DNA of 64,000 bases, taken from contig CARDBT010000005.1 of the NCBI GenBank assembly GCA_948957135.1, forward strand, positions 42,177 to 106,176, given 5' to 3'. A model generated the notes under the pieces. That model saw nothing but the letters and a program-made list of their open reading frames with translations. It ran no database searches and was not told the DNA's origin. Positions 34,850 to 44,026 of the stretch are shown here, piece by piece. This DNA comes from COE1 sp910588595 (GTDB lineage: Bacteria > Bacillota > Clostridia > Lachnospirales > Lachnospiraceae). The position numbers and the translations under genes are program-made. How positions within the stretch are numbered: position 1 is the stretch's first letter; each line of letters begins with the position of its first letter.

Positions 34850-36568
34850 TCAGCTCACAACGCCAAATCCAAGGATCGTAAATTCTTTGTCCTCGTCTCC
34901 GGGCTGCATCCTGACTTCGACGCGCCATGTCCTGCGCTCCCTGTTCTGGAAGCAGATCAGTGGATTGCAGTGCGTCCAGCCGTTGACCTTCGGATCCGCG
35001 AAAAGCACTTCCTCACCGTCCACAAACACCCGTGCACAGCCCGCGTTCGGCGCACCCGAATCTTTGTTCACCATCAAAAGACCCGTACAGCAGATCTCCA
35101 TGACAAAAGGTTCTGCGCCTTTTGTGTGCTTCCAATTATAGGGAAACTCCTTGGTCTGTGTCAGATCCCTGTTCATCTCGACACCCTGCAGCTCCTCGTC
35201 CGTATCCGCAAAATCCCCGGGCGACACGATTTTCACAGTGTCCGCCTCGCTGTCCCGATCATACAGCCAGACCTGCTCAAAGGCATCGCCGATCACAGCC
35301 GGGACTGCCGCCAGATCGAGCGTGTCCTCGTCCATCGGACTGCTGTCCACCTCCTGCATCAGATAGACCAGCCCGTCCGACATGATCTGGTGCCCGATAT
35401 TTGTCGGGTGGAAACAATCGTAAAAGAACTGGTTCTTCGTGACGACTTTGCCCTCGCCCGCCTTCCTGTAAAACTGCTCCACCACGCAGTCCCGCGTGCT
35501 GACCATCGGCAGATGATACCGTTCACCCACGACACCGAGCCGCTCCTGCAGATTCCAGTCATTGGCAAACACGGCAAACAGCAGTATGACAGCGGGCTTA
35601 TTCTTTGCCGCGAGGATCTTCCTGACCAGCGATTCGTAGCAGACGCCCTTCGTCTCATCCCCCTCGTCGTTCACCGCGAACTCCACGACCACGATGTCCG
35701 GCGTCACGGATCCGTCCCTGCACACGTCGCGCTCGTAGCGGATCATGCCAAGCTCGGAAGGCGTTCCGCCCACGCCCGCCTTGACATAGTGGATATTCTC
35801 ATCCACGCCCTTTCCTGCAAGACGGCACAGTCCCTCGAAGGTCCGCCATGCATAACACTTCGTGTTGATGGGAACCGCGCCCGCGCCCTGTGTGATCGAG
35901 CCGCCGATAAAGGCGATCGTGGTGTCCTCCCCCCGCTTTGCCCGCTCGATGGCAGCCTTCAAGCGCGCGTTGTTCCCCGTCTGCACCAGGGATCTTCTCA
36001 GCATTTCCTGATATGCGCTGCACGCAAAATCAACCTGTCCCTCCTCCTCCGGCTCCGGCGCGGTGAACCCGTCGTTCAGATAAAACTTCACCGCCACCTG
36101 CGCCTGCGCTGCCGCGCCGTCCTTCTGCGGCTCATCGAACACAAAGCGGATCTGTCCCGGAATGTCGTCATCGTCCGACCAGTCACAGTCCGACAGATCC
36201 AGCACACACTCCATACCGTCCGCCGGAACCTCCATGCGAAGCGTCGTGCCCGAGCCGTACATATCGGATTTCCCGTACATCTGAAACACAAACTCCGCCT
36301 TTTTGTCCGCGCCATCCATCTCCACGCTGACGCCGATGCTGTGCACCAGACGACGGAATCCCTCCGTCGTCGCAAGCAGGTCGAGCATCTCCTCGTCCGT
36401 GATGCCGCCCACGATCCGGGCGCTCGATAACATGCGCCCGTCATTCAAGTATATGAACTGAACTCCCGTTCCATCCGGCTGTGCAGATCCCGCGACCTGC
36501 TTGTTTCTCATGATATAAAAACCGGGCCGTTTCTTCTCCGGATCCTTCGGTGCTTTTGGTCCTCCCAT
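34850..36568 (-). CDS. three-domain SGNH hydrolase, probable carbohydrate esterase
   Basis: This 572-residue cytoplasmic protein has an N-terminal beta-domain (about 1-170), an SGNH catalytic core (about 180-400) and a C-terminal beta-domain (about 430-572). The core holds FIGGSITQGAGA with Ser224, GVGGTPS with the oxyanion Gly, VVEFAVND with Asn300, and DCFHPTNIGHQ with Asp384 and His387. This is the full catalytic set of the family. Beside GH115 and GH10 genes it most likely removes acetyl (or possibly feruloyl) groups from imported xylo-oligosaccharides. The ATG at 36566-36568 follows AAGGAG with good spacing; a TTG 30 bases upstream is a less likely start. The exact CE family is not assigned. 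Confidence 0.82.
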   Translation of the reverse strand: MGGPKAPKDPEKKRPGFYIMRNKQVAGSAQPDGTGVQFIYLNDGRMLSSARIVGGITDEEMLDLLATTEGFRRLVHSIGVSVEMDGADKKAEFVFQMYGKSDMYGSGTTLRMEVPADGMECVLDLSDCDWSDDDDIPGQIRFVFDEPQKDGAAAQAQVAVKFYLNDGFTAPEPEEEGQVDFACSAYQEMLRRSLVQTGNNARLKAAIERAKRGEDTTIAFIGGSITQGAGAVPINTKCYAWRTFEGLCRLAGKGVDENIHYVKAGVGGTPSELGMIRYERDVCRDGSVTPDIVVVEFAVNDEGDETKGVCYESLVRKILAAKNKPAVILLFAVFANDWNLQERLGVVGERYHLPMVSTRDCVVEQFYRKAGEGKVVTKNQFFYDCFHPTNIGHQIMSDGLVYLMQEVDSSPMDEDTLDLAAVPAVIGDAFEQVWLYDRDSEADTVKIVSPGDFADTDEELQGVEMNRDLTQTKEFPYNWKHTKGAEPFVMEICCTGLLMVNKDSGAPNAGCARVFVDGEEVLFADPKVNGWTHCNPLICFQNRERRTWRVEVRMQPGDEDKEFTILGFGVVS

Positions 36569-36631
36569 AATCGTTATCTCCTTATCATATTCAATCAATC
36601 CTTTTCGCCCAGGCCTCTTTGCGGCAGCCTT

Positions 36632-39520
36632 CTATTTCCGCCAGCTCTCGACAGGCCCCAGATAGGACTCCGGCAGTCTGGTCTTCTCCGGATACAGGAC
36701 GATCCGCTCGAGCACGATGCCCGGGTCCGCCGCGTAGAAATACAGCTGGTTCTCTCCTTTTCTCACAGGAACGACGGATTCGATCACGCGGGTATTGTCG
36801 AGCACACCGCGGTTCCACTCCTCGCATGAACAGTCCGCATGGAAGGAATCCGACACGGTGTCGAGCGTCTTTTTGCGCTCCCCGTTGATCGAGAAGGCAA
36901 GACACATGCGCTTTCCCTTCTCGACCGGATTCCTGGGCAGCAGATAAAAGCGTATGATGTAGTCCCCCTCGTTCTCCGCCGCAAACATGTAGCGCAGATA
37001 CGGCGCCTCCGCCGCGTCGATCCACGATTTCGTGACGGGAAAAGCCTTCACCGCGGAACCCATCCTGCCAAGGTGTTCGATGACTGCGAAGCCCTCGTCC
37101 CCCACATCCTTTTGTTCCGTGAAGCCGTCCGCGTTCATGGCGATGTAGCCCTGCCGCTCGATATAGGTGCCCGCTGCGCAGTCGTTCACAGCCTCATCCG
37201 CAATCAGCTCGAGCCTGCCAACCGTCTTCTCACCGTTTGAAAACGTGACATCGATCTCGATCAGCGCGCGCTCCCTGCCCTTTAACTTCGACCTGTCGCA
37301 AGTCACCACAACGCTTTCGCTGCCCTTTGTCAGGCTCTCGACATTTCCCTGTGCCGCGTCAAAGCAGACCCAGGGTCTGTCGCACTGTATGCTGTATGAG
37401 AAATCCACATCCCCGCGGCTGCCGATCTCGATCACCACGTCCCTGGTGTCCGGTCTGGTGAAATCGTCGTTGCTCGGATAACGGCTGTCCTGCCAGTGCG
37501 CGCCCAGATGGTACGCCTCCCCGCCGCGGAACCCGACGATAATCTTCGCCATCGGAAGCGGGATCACCTCCTGCACCGTCGGATAGGTCCAGTTGTGGGC
37601 ATCCCAGCTGCGGAAACCTGTGTGCGCAGAGTCCATCATATGGTTCCACTTGCCCTCCGCCAGCGCATGATAGGACTGCACATACTGACGATCCTTCACT
37701 GCGCGCCAGCGGATGCTTGCGACGTAGGCGTTTGCCCCCATGCTGCCCTGCTTTGCATAAAATGCATTCCAGCCCGCCTCGATGTGCATCAGGATCAGGT
37801 TGAGGGATGCCATCGCCGGATAATAGATCATGCTGCCATACGCCGCCATGCACTCCGCAGGCATATGCTCCCGCAGCCGCTTTGCCGTCTCCATCAGACC
37901 GTGCACCTCGTTCCAGACACGCTCCCCCTCCCGGAAATGGCAGGGATGATAGATCGCCGGCGACATCGCCTCCGGATGCCTTGCCGAATTCCACTTGGTG
38001 TAGCCGTCCAGCAGCGTCAGCAGATCCTGTTTGTCCTCCCTGTCGAGGCGGCTTCCGAACTGCTGCTCGATCCATGTCTTCACATAATCCTCGGTCTTGT
38101 TTTTCTGACTGTACGTCTCGTAGTCGTACGCCAGATCCATAAAATAGCACAGCGGGTACTCCGCGCCCTTGAGATCTCCCACATTGACGATCCAGAGCTC
38201 GCGCACACCGTACTCGTAAGCCTGTGTCATCTGCTCCCACGTCTTGGTCAGGCGCGCCGTGTTCTGCCACTCGTAGCTGATCGGTCCGCCGTGGTAATCA
38301 AAGTGATAGTACATGCCGTAGCCGCCGGGATGTTTTCTGTCCGTCTCATTCGGCAGCCCTCTCGTGTTGCCGAAATTGTCCTCGCAGAGCAGCAGGATCA
38401 CATCGTCAAGCTCCTCCCATCCGCGCAGCCCCTCGCAGGTCGCATCTCCGTAATAATAATCTTCCACCTCTTTGTAGATGGCGAGCATGCGCGGGATATC
38501 CTTCAAGTCCTTGTCCATGTACTCGCGCAGCAGTGCGTGCTGTGCCATGATGGCGTCCTTGATGACCTGCACATTGTCCGCAAGCCCCGCGTCCTCCGGG
38601 AGCAGCATGGAATCGCTCTCGCCGCGCATACCGATCGTGATCACATTCTCAAACGGCTTGTTGCGCAGGATCCCATCCTTCCAGAATTCCGTGATCGCCT
38701 CCCTGTTTGACACAAAGCTCCAAGTGTTGTCCGTGCCGTACCGCTGATAGATCCGCTGCCACTCCGCTCCCGCGCGGCACAGCGGCTCGTGGTGCGACGT
38801 TCCCATGACAACGCCGTACATGTCGGCAAGCTCCGCGCTCGCAAGCCCCGGTCCCTCCTCCGAGAAGACCGAATCCCACATCGCGGGCCAGAGATAGTTG
38901 CCCTTGAGACGCAGCAGCAGGATAAAGATCTCCTCGTACGCTTTGGCATTGACGCCGCCAAACGTCTCCATGCACCAGTTCCCGAAGGCAGGCCACTCGT
39001 CGTTGATGAAAAAACCGCGGTATCTCACGGACGGCTCCTTTGACACAAGCCCGTCCCCGATCGGCAGGATCACCGTGTCCTTCTTCTGCGGGACCACATC
39101 CCCCCAGTAGATCAGCGGCGACACGCCGCACAGCTCCGACAGGCGGAACATGCCGTAGATCGTCCCGCGCTTGTCGCTGCCCGCGATCACCAGCGCTTCC
39201 TTCACGGATGCCATGTCCGCAAAGGGCTCGCTCACGACCTGGATCTGGTAGACTTCCCGCTTGCCCCGGATCTGCGCGCTGCTCCATCTGCCGGACGCCT
39301 CAAGCATCTCGAGAAACGGGCTTTTCCCGAGCGTGGCACAGATGACAACCCTGTCGCTTTTGCACTGCTGCGGCGCTGTCAGGATCTCCGGCGCGATGTC
39401 CGTCACAAGCCCGATGTCGCACGCTACGCGCGCGCCGATCCGCTTTACACCCTCATGCGCCTCATTCTCAATATAGAGCTGTGTCAGTTTGTTGTTCTCA
39501 AATATGGTAAATGTATTCAT
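36632..39520 (-). CDS. GH115 xylan alpha-1,2-glucuronidase
   Basis: GH115 enzymes remove (4-O-methyl-)glucuronic acid side groups from xylan. The 962-residue length is normal for the family. Landmarks are KRGTIYGMFRLSELCGVSPL with YWGDVVPQKK, RYRGFFINDEWPAFGNW, LRLKGNYLWPAMWDSVF, VMGTSHHEPLCRAGAEW and YHFDYHGGPISYEW. A C-terminal beta-domain (about 790-960) completes it. No signal peptide is seen, so it acts on imported aldouronic acids. The ATG at 39518-39520 has GTGGGATT upstream; a GTG five codons earlier is possible. It lies 63 bases upstream of the esterase gene, which suggests joint side-chain removal. Confidence 0.93.
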   Translation of the reverse strand: MNTFTIFENNKLTQLYIENEAHEGVKRIGARVACDIGLVTDIAPEILTAPQQCKSDRVVICATLGKSPFLEMLEASGRWSSAQIRGKREVYQIQVVSEPFADMASVKEALVIAGSDKRGTIYGMFRLSELCGVSPLIYWGDVVPQKKDTVILPIGDGLVSKEPSVRYRGFFINDEWPAFGNWCMETFGGVNAKAYEEIFILLLRLKGNYLWPAMWDSVFSEEGPGLASAELADMYGVVMGTSHHEPLCRAGAEWQRIYQRYGTDNTWSFVSNREAITEFWKDGILRNKPFENVITIGMRGESDSMLLPEDAGLADNVQVIKDAIMAQHALLREYMDKDLKDIPRMLAIYKEVEDYYYGDATCEGLRGWEELDDVILLLCEDNFGNTRGLPNETDRKHPGGYGMYYHFDYHGGPISYEWQNTARLTKTWEQMTQAYEYGVRELWIVNVGDLKGAEYPLCYFMDLAYDYETYSQKNKTEDYVKTWIEQQFGSRLDREDKQDLLTLLDGYTKWNSARHPEAMSPAIYHPCHFREGERVWNEVHGLMETAKRLREHMPAECMAAYGSMIYYPAMASLNLILMHIEAGWNAFYAKQGSMGANAYVASIRWRAVKDRQYVQSYHALAEGKWNHMMDSAHTGFRSWDAHNWTYPTVQEVIPLPMAKIIVGFRGGEAYHLGAHWQDSRYPSNDDFTRPDTRDVVIEIGSRGDVDFSYSIQCDRPWVCFDAAQGNVESLTKGSESVVVTCDRSKLKGRERALIEIDVTFSNGEKTVGRLELIADEAVNDCAAGTYIERQGYIAMNADGFTEQKDVGDEGFAVIEHLGRMGSAVKAFPVTKSWIDAAEAPYLRYMFAAENEGDYIIRFYLLPRNPVEKGKRMCLAFSINGERKKTLDTVSDSFHADCSCEEWNRGVLDNTRVIESVVPVRKGENQLYFYAADPGIVLERIVLYPEKTRLPESYLGPVESWRK

Positions 39521-39815
39521 ACGATCTAATCCCACTTTCTGATATCCATACCTACGTTAAATTTGTGCTGTTACTGATCCGGAACTGTACAGTGATACGC
39601 TGCGCAACACCTTCGGACCTGTAGAACACTAACTGACGCATCCTGACTTGTCTGTTTCTCCGATTGTGCATATCAAAAAGTCTCGCCACAGTCCGCTGCG
39701 CCTACGTTTTCTGACAATTGCTTTAGCAATTTCACCTCGAAGAAATATCCTGCGCAAGTTGCATCGGTTATTTTCCTACAGTTCCTTACTGTCCGATACT
39801 TACCGAGACTGCAGT
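39521..39815. other. 295-base intergenic gap
   Basis: No gene, clear hairpin terminator or consensus promoter is seen between the GH31 and GH115 genes. It may hold the promoter of the GH115-esterase-exporter-GH43 unit. Confidence 0.5.
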
Positions 39816-41831
39816 TTATACTTTCAGAAAGCACTGCAGAACACTGCTTCCCTCCCTGACAAAGACGATGAACTCCTCCAGGCGCGCACTGCAGTCGATC
39901 CACTTTCTGCCGTCCACCGCCTCCGGTATGACGCTCATCCGACAGTCTTTCACCGGAATCCATCTGCCCTCCGGAAGATACACCTGCCTCTGCGTACAAC
40001 CCTCCTCGTAGATGGGCGCGACCAGGATATCCTCCCCGTACATATACTGATCCTCCAACGTATAGCAGGTGGCATCCCGATGATAATCCCAGAACATAGG
40101 GCGCATGATCGGCGCTCCCGTGGCGCTTGCGATATCCATATACTGACAGGTATAATCCTTGAGGCGCTCCCTCAGCTCGATCAGCTCCTTCAGGATCGGA
40201 TAGTTGCGCTCGCCAAAGCACCATATCTCATTGTCCCCGCCGCTCGGCTCGATGATCTCCGGATGGCGCATCTTGTGGTAGGACGGGCGCAGTCTGGCGC
40301 CGTGCAGACGCATCACGGGACAGAAGACACCGAACTGGAACCATCTCACGATCAGCTCGCGGAAGTAATCGCTCTCGATATCGCCGTTGATAAACCCTCC
40401 GATATCGGAGTTCCACCACGGGATCCCGCACATTCCCATCGACAATCCGCTCTTGATGCTCATTTTCAGGTTCTGGAAGCTGGACATGATATCGCCGTTC
40501 CACACCAGTGCCCCCATCCGCTGGCTGCCGGGGTACGCCGCCCTCGTCAGGGAAATGATCTCCGTCTCCCCCGCCTCCTTCAATCCGTCGTAAATCATCT
40601 TCGCATAGTAAAAAGGATAGAGCTGTGCCACCTGGGCGCCATTTCCCAGATAATATCGCAAGTGCGCCGGCTGCTGCGGATGCACCTCCGGCTCCGCCTC
40701 GTCCAGCCAGAATGACCGGATGCCATATTGATAATAGTTCTCCTTGATCTTGTCCCAGACAAACTTCCGCGTGCCGGGATTCATCACATCGACAAAGGTC
40801 TGCTGCCCATAAAAATCAAACGTCCCAAACTGCCCGTTCTCTGTGCGCACCAGCATGTTCGCCTCGCTCATCGTCTGATAGTTCTCGCTCGACGGGTTGA
40901 TCGTCGGCCAGACAGACACGACCAGCCGGATGCCCATCTCCTCGAGTTCCCGGCACATCGCCTGTGGATCCGGCCAGTATTTCGGATCGAACTTCCATTC
41001 TCCCTGCTCCGTCCAGTGGAAAAAGTCGATGACGATCACATCGATCGGGATCCCGCGCCTTTTGTACTCCCGCGCCGTCTCGAGCAGATCCTCCTGGCTC
41101 TCATATCTGAGCCTGCACTGCCAGAAACCGGCTGCCCACCTTGGAAACTGCGGTGTGTACCCCGTCAGGTCGCAGTACAGTTTTGTCGTCTCAGCCGGCG
41201 TCTCTCCCGCATAGATGAAATAATCTGCCTGATACGCACTGTCCGCCACAAACATCGTGTGGTTTTTTGTCGTCTCGCATCTTCCGGGCGCCGGATTGTT
41301 CCAGAAGAACCCGTAGCCGAGCGAAGAGTACAGCACCGGCAGTGTGGACTTGGTGTTGTAGTGGACGATCTGACAGGTGCTGCCCTTTCTGTCAAACAGA
41401 TCTTCCTGCTCCTGCCCCATCCCGTAAAAATGCTCACCCTCGTTCGCCTCAAAGATCATCTGGATCTGGTAGTGATCCCCCTCCACATGCCGGTTGCGGT
41501 TCGTGTAATCCCCCTCAAACTTCGTGCGCAATAGCTGCTTCTCTTTCCCGCCATCCTTCTTGTAATACGTGACAACACCGCCGTACCATGGATTTCCAGC
41601 CTCCACGACCGCGCTGATCATGCCGTTTGAGATCTTCATCTTCTCCGCGTCGCCCTCAATCACACAGTGATCCGGCGTCGCCGGCGGCAGCACCGTCCAG
41701 TTCTCATCCATGATCTTCCCGTTCCTGGTACTCCTGCACCGAAGACAGTTCTCACCGTACGGCTCGATGACCGTCAGCTCATCCTTGCGCTCAAATATCA
41801 GCCGTTTTCCTTCTGCCCGCACTTTCCCCAT
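39816..41831 (-). CDS. GH31 alpha-xylosidase/alpha-glucosidase
   Basis: This 671-residue enzyme has an N-terminal beta-sandwich (HFYGMGQEQEDLFDRKG, YFIYAGETPAETTKLYCDLT) and the catalytic barrel. RWAAGFWQCRLRYESQEDLL and DVIVIDFFHWTEQGEWKFD precede the nucleophile segment SFWLDEAEPEVH and the acid/base segment VWNGDIMSSF. The FWLDEAEPE form is common in GH31 alpha-xylosidases, which free xylose from xyloglucan or from decorated xylan side chains. No signal peptide is present. The ATG at 41829-41831 follows GGAGG. It lies 42 bases downstream of the GH10 gene in the same direction. Substrate choice between alpha-xylose and alpha-glucose is inferred, not shown. Confidence 0.88.
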   Translation of the reverse strand: MGKVRAEGKRLIFERKDELTVIEPYGENCLRCRSTRNGKIMDENWTVLPPATPDHCVIEGDAEKMKISNGMISAVVEAGNPWYGGVVTYYKKDGGKEKQLLRTKFEGDYTNRNRHVEGDHYQIQMIFEANEGEHFYGMGQEQEDLFDRKGSTCQIVHYNTKSTLPVLYSSLGYGFFWNNPAPGRCETTKNHTMFVADSAYQADYFIYAGETPAETTKLYCDLTGYTPQFPRWAAGFWQCRLRYESQEDLLETAREYKRRGIPIDVIVIDFFHWTEQGEWKFDPKYWPDPQAMCRELEEMGIRLVVSVWPTINPSSENYQTMSEANMLVRTENGQFGTFDFYGQQTFVDVMNPGTRKFVWDKIKENYYQYGIRSFWLDEAEPEVHPQQPAHLRYYLGNGAQVAQLYPFYYAKMIYDGLKEAGETEIISLTRAAYPGSQRMGALVWNGDIMSSFQNLKMSIKSGLSMGMCGIPWWNSDIGGFINGDIESDYFRELIVRWFQFGVFCPVMRLHGARLRPSYHKMRHPEIIEPSGGDNEIWCFGERNYPILKELIELRERLKDYTCQYMDIASATGAPIMRPMFWDYHRDATCYTLEDQYMYGEDILVAPIYEEGCTQRQVYLPEGRWIPVKDCRMSVIPEAVDGRKWIDCSARLEEFIVFVREGSSVLQCFLKV

Positions 41832-41873
41832 CTCTATACCTCCGTATACAAAATTGCCGCATCATTTTCTCAT

Positions 41874-43886
41874 CTATTTTCTTTTTCTAAGAAATGCAAT
41901 ACCTGCCACTGCGCAGATCACCACAACCGCCACTGCCACGACTGTAGCCACATTTCCCTTTTTGCCGGTTTCCTCTCCCTCTGCCACAGGAGCATCCACA
42001 GCACTCTCGAGGTTCTCGGACGCATTGACCTGTGTCTCTTCCTCCGACAACGCTTCGCTGCTGACCTCTCCACAGACGATCGCGATATCATCGACATAAA
42101 AGTCTGCCGCTCCGTCCGTCTCGACAAAGATGAATGCTGCCCTGACGTCCTCGGGGATCGCGCACACTGCTGAGAGCTTTGTCCACTCTGCGTCGGAACC
42201 TGACTCCACCAGCACGGCATCGCTCCCTGTATCGAGTCCCATACGTATCGTTTTGTCCTCGGTCTTGACATGCATCGTGACCGTGATCGTCTTCCCGGCA
42301 TAGCGCGACACGTCAAATTTCATGCTCGCATCCTGCTCCTTGCGCGATACCTTAAGCGCAAAGCCGATGGGCGCCCCTTCCGTGTGGTTCACCTTCTGCT
42401 CGATCTCGAGCACAGCCTGATGTCCCGTTCCGCGGCCGAGGATGCCTGCCTCCTTGAGCACGATGTTCTTTGCTTTCCCCGCCTCCACATACGGTTCAAA
42501 GTCGATCAGCAGATCGCCCGCCTCCGGCAGCGTGTCCGCGACTGTCATGTCGAACGCCTCGCCCTTCGCCGCCATCACCACCGCGTCAAACGCCGGCTTT
42601 CTCTCCAGACTCCCATGAAACAGGAGCGGGTTGGCGTCCACGCGCCACGACGCGTCGTCCGTCAGTCCCCAGACCGTCACGGACGTGAGCTTCGCACCAC
42701 TCTCGACCTCCTCGATCAGCCGCGCGAAGAATTTGTAATAAAATTCCGCCTGATAATACCACGCCGTCTCGTCCGTCCTGCTGCATCCCACATCGAGCTC
42801 CGTGATGTGGACCACATCCACCGCCGCGCTGTATTTCTGCAGCGCACGCATGTACTGGTCGATATCCTGCGTGTCGCTCAGATGCCCCTGCATCCCAATG
42901 CCGTCGATCAGCCCGTCGCCGTAGATCGTGCCGTCGCCGTCAGGTACAATGACGTCGCTCTGCACCTTCGCGTGGTTCTCGTTCCACTTGTCCTGTGTCA
43001 AAAATTTCACGATCTTGTCGCTTCTGTCCTCGAACCATTCATTGTAGTCATTATAAAAAAGCTTTGGCATGATCTCGGACAAGTCGTCGGTCTCCGCGTC
43101 GAGTCCGTACTCTGCAGCGTACTGCTTTGCGTAGATCGTCTCCGCCTCCCTCGCATACAAAAAAGCGTAATAGAGATAGTCCGGTCCGATGATCTTGTAC
43201 CAGTAACTCCTGCGCAGACCGTCCTCATTGCTCTCATCCGCCGCCTCGTTCACCACGTCCCACGCATAGATATTTCTGGCATATCCATTCTGATATGTGT
43301 ACTCCATCACGCTGTATATGTATGTCTTCAGCCGCGCAAGCAGTGTCTCCCTGTCCACCAGGCATTCTTCATCCAGCTTCGCGGAATCGGACCTTGTCAG
43401 CTTGCCGTCCTCGTATGCCTCGAAATCCTTCGCAAAGATCGACGGGTTGACCTGGCTGTGCCAGAGCAGTGTATGCCCGCGCATGCCCATATCGTTTGCC
43501 ACCGCCCAGTCCAGCATCTCCTTCGCCGCTGCGTTGAACGAGACAAGCGACTCGGATTCCGGATCAAAATTGTACGCCGGCTTCATCTCATTGCCGCAGG
43601 TGATGCTGTTAAAAACAGTACTGATCAGCTCCTCCTTTGAAGGATTTCCAATCTCTTTATTTTTGTCATTCCAGTGGCTGATCGCCTCGCACGCTGCCCC
43701 GAACCGGAAGTAATCCTGATACAGTTCATCCAGATGTTCATATCCGCTGACATCCTCATATTTGTCGTCCTGTGCTGCCTCGACCATACAGCTCCCTCCT
43801 CCCGGTGCGATCCCCGATACCGTCACCACAGCTGCCGCAAACACAGCGCACAGCCGGCTCCATACCGGACTTTTCTTATATAACAT
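41874..43886 (-). CDS. GH10 endo-beta-1,4-xylanase, surface-anchored by a C-terminal helix
   Basis: The 670-residue precursor has a signal peptide (residues 1 to about 38), a GH10 barrel (about 45-430), a CBM4/9/22-like beta-sandwich (about 455-610), an acidic linker, and a final membrane helix (about 645-665) ending in RKRK. The acid/base is Glu214 in YAWDVVNEAA and the nucleophile is Glu363 in HITELDVG. GRGTGHQAVLEIEQ and KFDVSRYAGKTITVTMHV mark the binding module. There is no LPxTG signal, so the anchor is transmembrane. It is the main candidate for the first cut in xylan outside the cell. The ATG at 43884-43886 follows GGGAGGAGAG. Confidence 0.93.
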   Translation of the reverse strand: MLYKKSPVWSRLCAVFAAAVVTVSGIAPGGGSCMVEAAQDDKYEDVSGYEHLDELYQDYFRFGAACEAISHWNDKNKEIGNPSKEELISTVFNSITCGNEMKPAYNFDPESESLVSFNAAAKEMLDWAVANDMGMRGHTLLWHSQVNPSIFAKDFEAYEDGKLTRSDSAKLDEECLVDRETLLARLKTYIYSVMEYTYQNGYARNIYAWDVVNEAADESNEDGLRRSYWYKIIGPDYLYYAFLYAREAETIYAKQYAAEYGLDAETDDLSEIMPKLFYNDYNEWFEDRSDKIVKFLTQDKWNENHAKVQSDVIVPDGDGTIYGDGLIDGIGMQGHLSDTQDIDQYMRALQKYSAAVDVVHITELDVGCSRTDETAWYYQAEFYYKFFARLIEEVESGAKLTSVTVWGLTDDASWRVDANPLLFHGSLERKPAFDAVVMAAKGEAFDMTVADTLPEAGDLLIDFEPYVEAGKAKNIVLKEAGILGRGTGHQAVLEIEQKVNHTEGAPIGFALKVSRKEQDASMKFDVSRYAGKTITVTMHVKTEDKTIRMGLDTGSDAVLVESGSDAEWTKLSAVCAIPEDVRAAFIFVETDGAADFYVDDIAIVCGEVSSEALSEEETQVNASENLESAVDAPVAEGEETGKKGNVATVVAVAVVVICAVAGIAFLRKRK

Positions 43887-43947
43887 TACGATCTCTCCTC
43901 CCTACCTGCACTCCGCCTTTACAGCCTATTTCCCCTATATCGGCATG

Positions 43948-43997
43948 TGCAAAAACAGCACCTGATGCAGCGCTTTGATATGCCTTACATCAGGTGC
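43948..43997 (-). terminator. intrinsic terminator after the GH3 gene
   Basis: GCACCTGATG (43958-43967) pairs with CATCAGGTGC (43988-43997) over a 20-base loop. On the minus strand the stem is followed by TGTTTTTGC. It lies 29 bases after the GH3 stop codon, so GH3 and the upstream genes end here and GH10 has its own start. Confidence 0.75.
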
Positions 43998-44026
43998 TTC
44001 CTTATCTAAGGATCTGTCTACAGCTC

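Noticed and set aside
34691..36430. Long plus-strand open frame of about 579 codons opposite the ABC exporter and esterase genes
   Set aside because: It mirrors the codon structure of two well-supported minus-strand genes with clear motifs, has no proper ribosome binding site and spans a gene boundary.
39521..39815. Extension of a minus-strand frame from the GH31 3' end into this gap
   Set aside because: The frame is out of phase with GH31, has no homology-like motif and no ribosome binding site.
42270..43640. Plus-strand open frame of about 456 codons inside the GH10 gene
   Set aside because: Antisense shadow of GC-biased third positions; its product is arginine- and leucine-rich without any recognisable motif.
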